DNA from: Hyphomicrobiales bacterium
GTDB taxonomy: Bacteria > Pseudomonadota > Alphaproteobacteria > Rhizobiales > JAKIUO01
Length of the DNA: 16,998 bases
Direction: 5' to 3'
Assembly (NCBI GenBank): GCA_027069645.1
Contig: JALXEI010000185.1
Location: 1-16,998 of the forward strand
In this document: positions 15,459 to 16,998 of the stretch, one piece after another
How positions within the stretch are numbered: the stretch's first letter is position 1
Layout: the number at the start of each line of letters is the position of its first letter
Notes under the pieces: model-generated
Seen by the model: the letters and a program-made list of their open reading frames with translations, nothing else
What the model was told of the DNA's origin: nothing
Database searches by the model: none
Made by a program: the position numbers and the translations under genes

Positions 15459-15578
15459 AAACCGAAACGTAAAAAAATCATCAACTCCCGTATCGTATCA
15501 CCCCCGCTGTGCCACCCGCACCCTGGACAGGCGCAACGCAACGTCGGTATCCGGAACAGGGATACGGTGCCTGATTTA

Positions 15579-15619
15579 TTGACACGGGGCATTCCAAAAC
15601 AACTGAATCGCAACTGAAT
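15579..15619 (+). promoter_or_regulatory. Possible promoter with an 11-base direct repeat
   Basis: TTGACA (15579-15584) is followed after 18 bases by CTGAAT (15603-15608), a three-of-six match to the -10 box. That box lies inside AACTGAAT, which repeats 11 bases later (15601-15608, 15612-15619). If real, it would transcribe rightward into the inverted-repeat element that starts 70 bases on. Confidence 0.22.
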
Positions 15620-15688
15620 TATGTGTTCAGTGCCACCCTTCGCACAGGCGATCCGGTGTCCGATTGAGAAATGCCCAAAGGTTCATTT

Positions 15689-15950
15689 GGCCGTAAACTC
15701 GTAAACAGGATCGAGAATGGTGTCAAAAGCGCAAAAACACGAGGTTAAAATGATCGCCGCGCGTACTTTTGTACGTGCAAGATCATTTTGGCCGCGGATT
15801 GCAGCGCTTTTGGCATCCTGCGGACAGGGCAGATTTGCTCCCCCGCTGTGTTGCAGGTTCTTGAATACCGGAAGGTTTCCTGCGAACCTGCGCCTTGCTG
15901 GAAAACAAATCTGCTCCTGCCATTTCGACCCTGTTTATGAGTTTATAACC
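15689..15950 (+). repeat. 262-base palindromic element with inverted ends and two hairpin arms
   Basis: The ends are imperfect inverted repeats: 15689-15720 matches the reverse complement of 15920-15950 with five transitions and one extra base. Inside are two arms. Arm 1: 15721-15732 pairs with 15804-15815, then 15743-15755 pairs with 15781-15793 (13 bp), capped by 15759-15766 with 15771-15778 around TTTT. Arm 2: 15825-15837 pairs with 15906-15919 with one bulge, then GCAGGTTC (15853-15860) with GAACCTGC (15884-15891), capped by GGAA/TTCC. The four imperfect pairs in arm 1 are G-U on the plus strand and mismatches on the minus strand. It may be a MITE-like mobile repeat or a structured RNA. 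A frame across it (15717-15953) looks spurious. Confidence 0.75.
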
Positions 15951-15953
15951 TAG
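15928..15953 (-). repeat. Outer end motif of the palindromic element, copy shared with 5015-5040
   Basis: Read on the minus strand it begins with CTAG, containing the TAG stop of the basic protein gene, and continues GTTATAAACTCATAAACAGG. It equals the 5015-5040 copy at 24 of 26 positions and has the same orientation relative to its upstream gene. Confidence 0.7.
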
Positions 15954-16998
15954 TGCCAGCCACCTCCCCCGGCGGTGGCGCCGACACTGCGGATGGCATC
16001 ATTGAACGGATCGCCGCTCACGCCGGATGATTTCGCTTTTCGGCGTACAACATGAACTTTTTTCGGCTTGCGTACCCTGGTGACCTTTTTCTTCCTGTAG
16101 GATTGCGTTGCCACTTTGACTTTCTTTTTGGCTCTCCTGACCTTTTTGACCTTTGTCCGGTGAACTGTTTTCGACGATACCGAGGCCTTTTTCAGTCTTG
16201 AAACCTTCTTTTTACGCGTTTTTTTGCGATAACTCGCTCTTTTCGTGGTTTGCCCCCTGCGAACCGCGGGTTTTGTCCGTACTTTCCTGTATTTTTTATA
16301 GGACGGTTTCCCCTTGTAGGCCGGCGCACAAACCCCGTCTTCGGATTCTTTCAAAACGCGCAGCAGTTCATAATTCGGTGTCTGTGTAACCAGGTCCCGG
16401 TCAATCGTCCGGGCGAAACGATCTGCCGACCGACTTGTCTTTGCCCCCCACTTGCCATCAACTTTTCCAACCGTACATCCGACGCGGTTGAGATGATGCT
16501 GAAGAAGAACAATGGTTTCCATTGTTACTTTTTCATCAGGGTCTGTGGCGGCATCATTCGCGGGTGTATCAGCAACTGAAGCATCCGGAGCTGGTGGTGT
16601 TGCAACACGTGCCGTTACCGGTGCCGGTGCTGATATTTTCACGGCTGCCGAGCCTGTTTTGGCCCGAGTCTGAACTGGCGTTGCCGCCGGAGCCGCCGCC
16701 GCGGGGGGTGATACCACCGGTGCAACTGCCGTCGCCGCAGCCGGAACGGATGGTGCCGACAGGGGCGTCGGAGCGGACAGGGGTGCCGGTGCTGACATTT
16801 CCACGGCCGCCGGGTTGGCAGCAGACGGAGCCAGTGCTGCCGCGGGAGCCGCTGTCGCAGCAGACGATACAACCGGAGCAACTGCCGTGGCAGCAGACGG
16901 AGTCGGGGCAAGCACGGGAGCGGCCAGCGCCGGAGCACGCGTCCTGGGTGCTGAAGCGGAGGCCGGGGCGGCCACAGATCTCACAACAGACTTAGATC
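15950..16998 (-). CDS. Ala/Pro-rich protein with peptidoglycan-binding-like domain and Lys/Arg-rich tail, N-terminus beyond the window
   Basis: The frame stays open to the right edge, so the start is probably outside; GTG 16984 is the first possible start seen, and residues are counted from it. Residues 1-150 are low-complexity Ala/Pro/Val/Ser with repeated ATAVAPVVS and SAPAP segments. Residues 154-212 (LLQHHLNRVG, DGKWGAKTSRSADRFAR) fit the PG_binding_1 pattern, with Cys170 and Cys219 as a possible bridge. Residues 222-318 are extremely basic, like a histone H1 tail (KKVRRAKKKVKV, RKKKVTRVRKPKKVHVVRRK). The last residues are GDPFNDAIRSVG, then Gly-rich, ending WH. I infer an envelope protein that spans or grips the wall, with the missing N-terminus perhaps carrying a signal. 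Its TAG stop is part of the element end motif. Confidence 0.75.
   Translation of the reverse strand, partial: SKSVVRSVAAPASASAPRTRAPALAAPVLAPTPSAATAVAPVVSSAATAAPAAALAPSAANPAAVEMSAPAPLSAPTPLSAPSVPAAATAVAPVVSPPAAAAPAATPVQTRAKTGSAAVKISAPAPVTARVATPPAPDASVADTPANDAATDPDEKVTMETIVLLQHHLNRVGCTVGKVDGKWGAKTSRSADRFARTIDRDLVTQTPNYELLRVLKESEDGVCAPAYKGKPSYKKYRKVRTKPAVRRGQTTKRASYRKKTRKKKVSRLKKASVSSKTVHRTKVKKVRRAKKKVKVATQSYRKKKVTRVRKPKKVHVVRRKAKSSGVSGDPFNDAIRSVGATAGGGGWH
16620..16900 (-). repeat. Imperfect direct repeats in the Ala/Pro-rich coding region
   Basis: The stretch 16620-16650 recurs at 16782-16812 with 28 of 31 bases identical (AAVKISAPAP and AAVEMSAPAP in the protein). The stretch near 16710-16740 recurs near 16866-16896 (both ATAVAPVVS). 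The offsets, about 156 and 162 bases, point to one duplication of about 50 codons followed by small changes. Confidence 0.6.

Larger units (their letters stand above)
15255..15688. other. Non-coding region after the small secreted protein
   Basis: These bases hold no supported gene. An early dyad pairs GGAGATC (15263-15269) with GATCTCC (15309-15315). The terminator at 15412-15458 closes the upstream gene, giving it an untranslated tail of about 200 bases. Beyond it lie a 6-bp dyad, GTATCC with GGATAC (15547-15565), a TTGACA (15579-15584) and a direct repeat of AACTGAAT (15601-15619). Confidence 0.5.

Noticed and set aside
15717..15953. 78-codon plus-strand frame across the palindromic element
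   Set aside because: It lies entirely within the inverted-repeat structure, begins in one end repeat and stops in the other, and has no ribosome-binding site or family feature.
16620..16900. CRISPR-like array
   Set aside because: The repeats are only two imperfect copies inside a coding frame, with no regular spacers.

Overview
The window looks like a chromosomal segment of an alphaproteobacterium, most likely near the Hyphomicrobiales (Rhizobiales). The evidence is gene content and order. On the minus strand lgt, a MidA/NDUFAF7-type methyltransferase and pgeF form an overlapping set. Across from them a UbiK-type coiled-coil protein, a YbjN protein and proC run on the plus strand. From memory of this group both arrangements are common there; no search was run. 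Base composition is moderately GC-rich and fairly even. There is no transposase, phage gene, CRISPR array, tRNA or rRNA.

Layout: (1) 1-711, minus, a lipoprotein gene cut by the left edge. (2) 1042-3922, minus, lgt-midA-pgeF, with 4-base start/stop overlaps. (3) 4059-7037, plus: an exported metallo-beta-lactamase-fold hydrolase, ubiK-like, ybjN and proC. (4) 7054-10913, minus: secA, a YcxB-like membrane protein overlapping it as TGATG, and a small membrane protein with a basic tail. (5) 11196-12753, plus: pyrD and an ArsC/YfgD-type reductase. (6) 12869-14749, minus: a PpsR-type kinase/pyrophosphorylase, a short Spx/ArsC-family protein and an exported protein. (7) 14970-15254, plus: a tiny secreted His/Lys/Tyr-rich protein ending in a strong terminator. 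(8) 15950 to the right edge, minus: a protein with an Ala/Pro-rich region, a peptidoglycan-binding-like domain and a very basic tail, cut at its N-terminus.

Most genes are housekeeping: lipoprotein maturation, respiratory complex I assembly, ubiquinone biosynthesis support, proline and pyrimidine synthesis, protein export. The envelope theme is strong (lipoprotein, Lgt, SecA, several membrane or exported proteins).

The least ordinary part is the right end. A 262-base region (15689-15950) has imperfect 31-32-base inverted ends and two nested hairpin arms. Its outer end motif recurs directly after the stop codon of the hydrolase gene 10.9 kb away. Beside it lie two unusual cationic exported proteins. 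Starts were chosen from ribosome-binding sites, family length and overlaps, and several differ from the longest open frame. Promoters and hairpins were judged by eye only.
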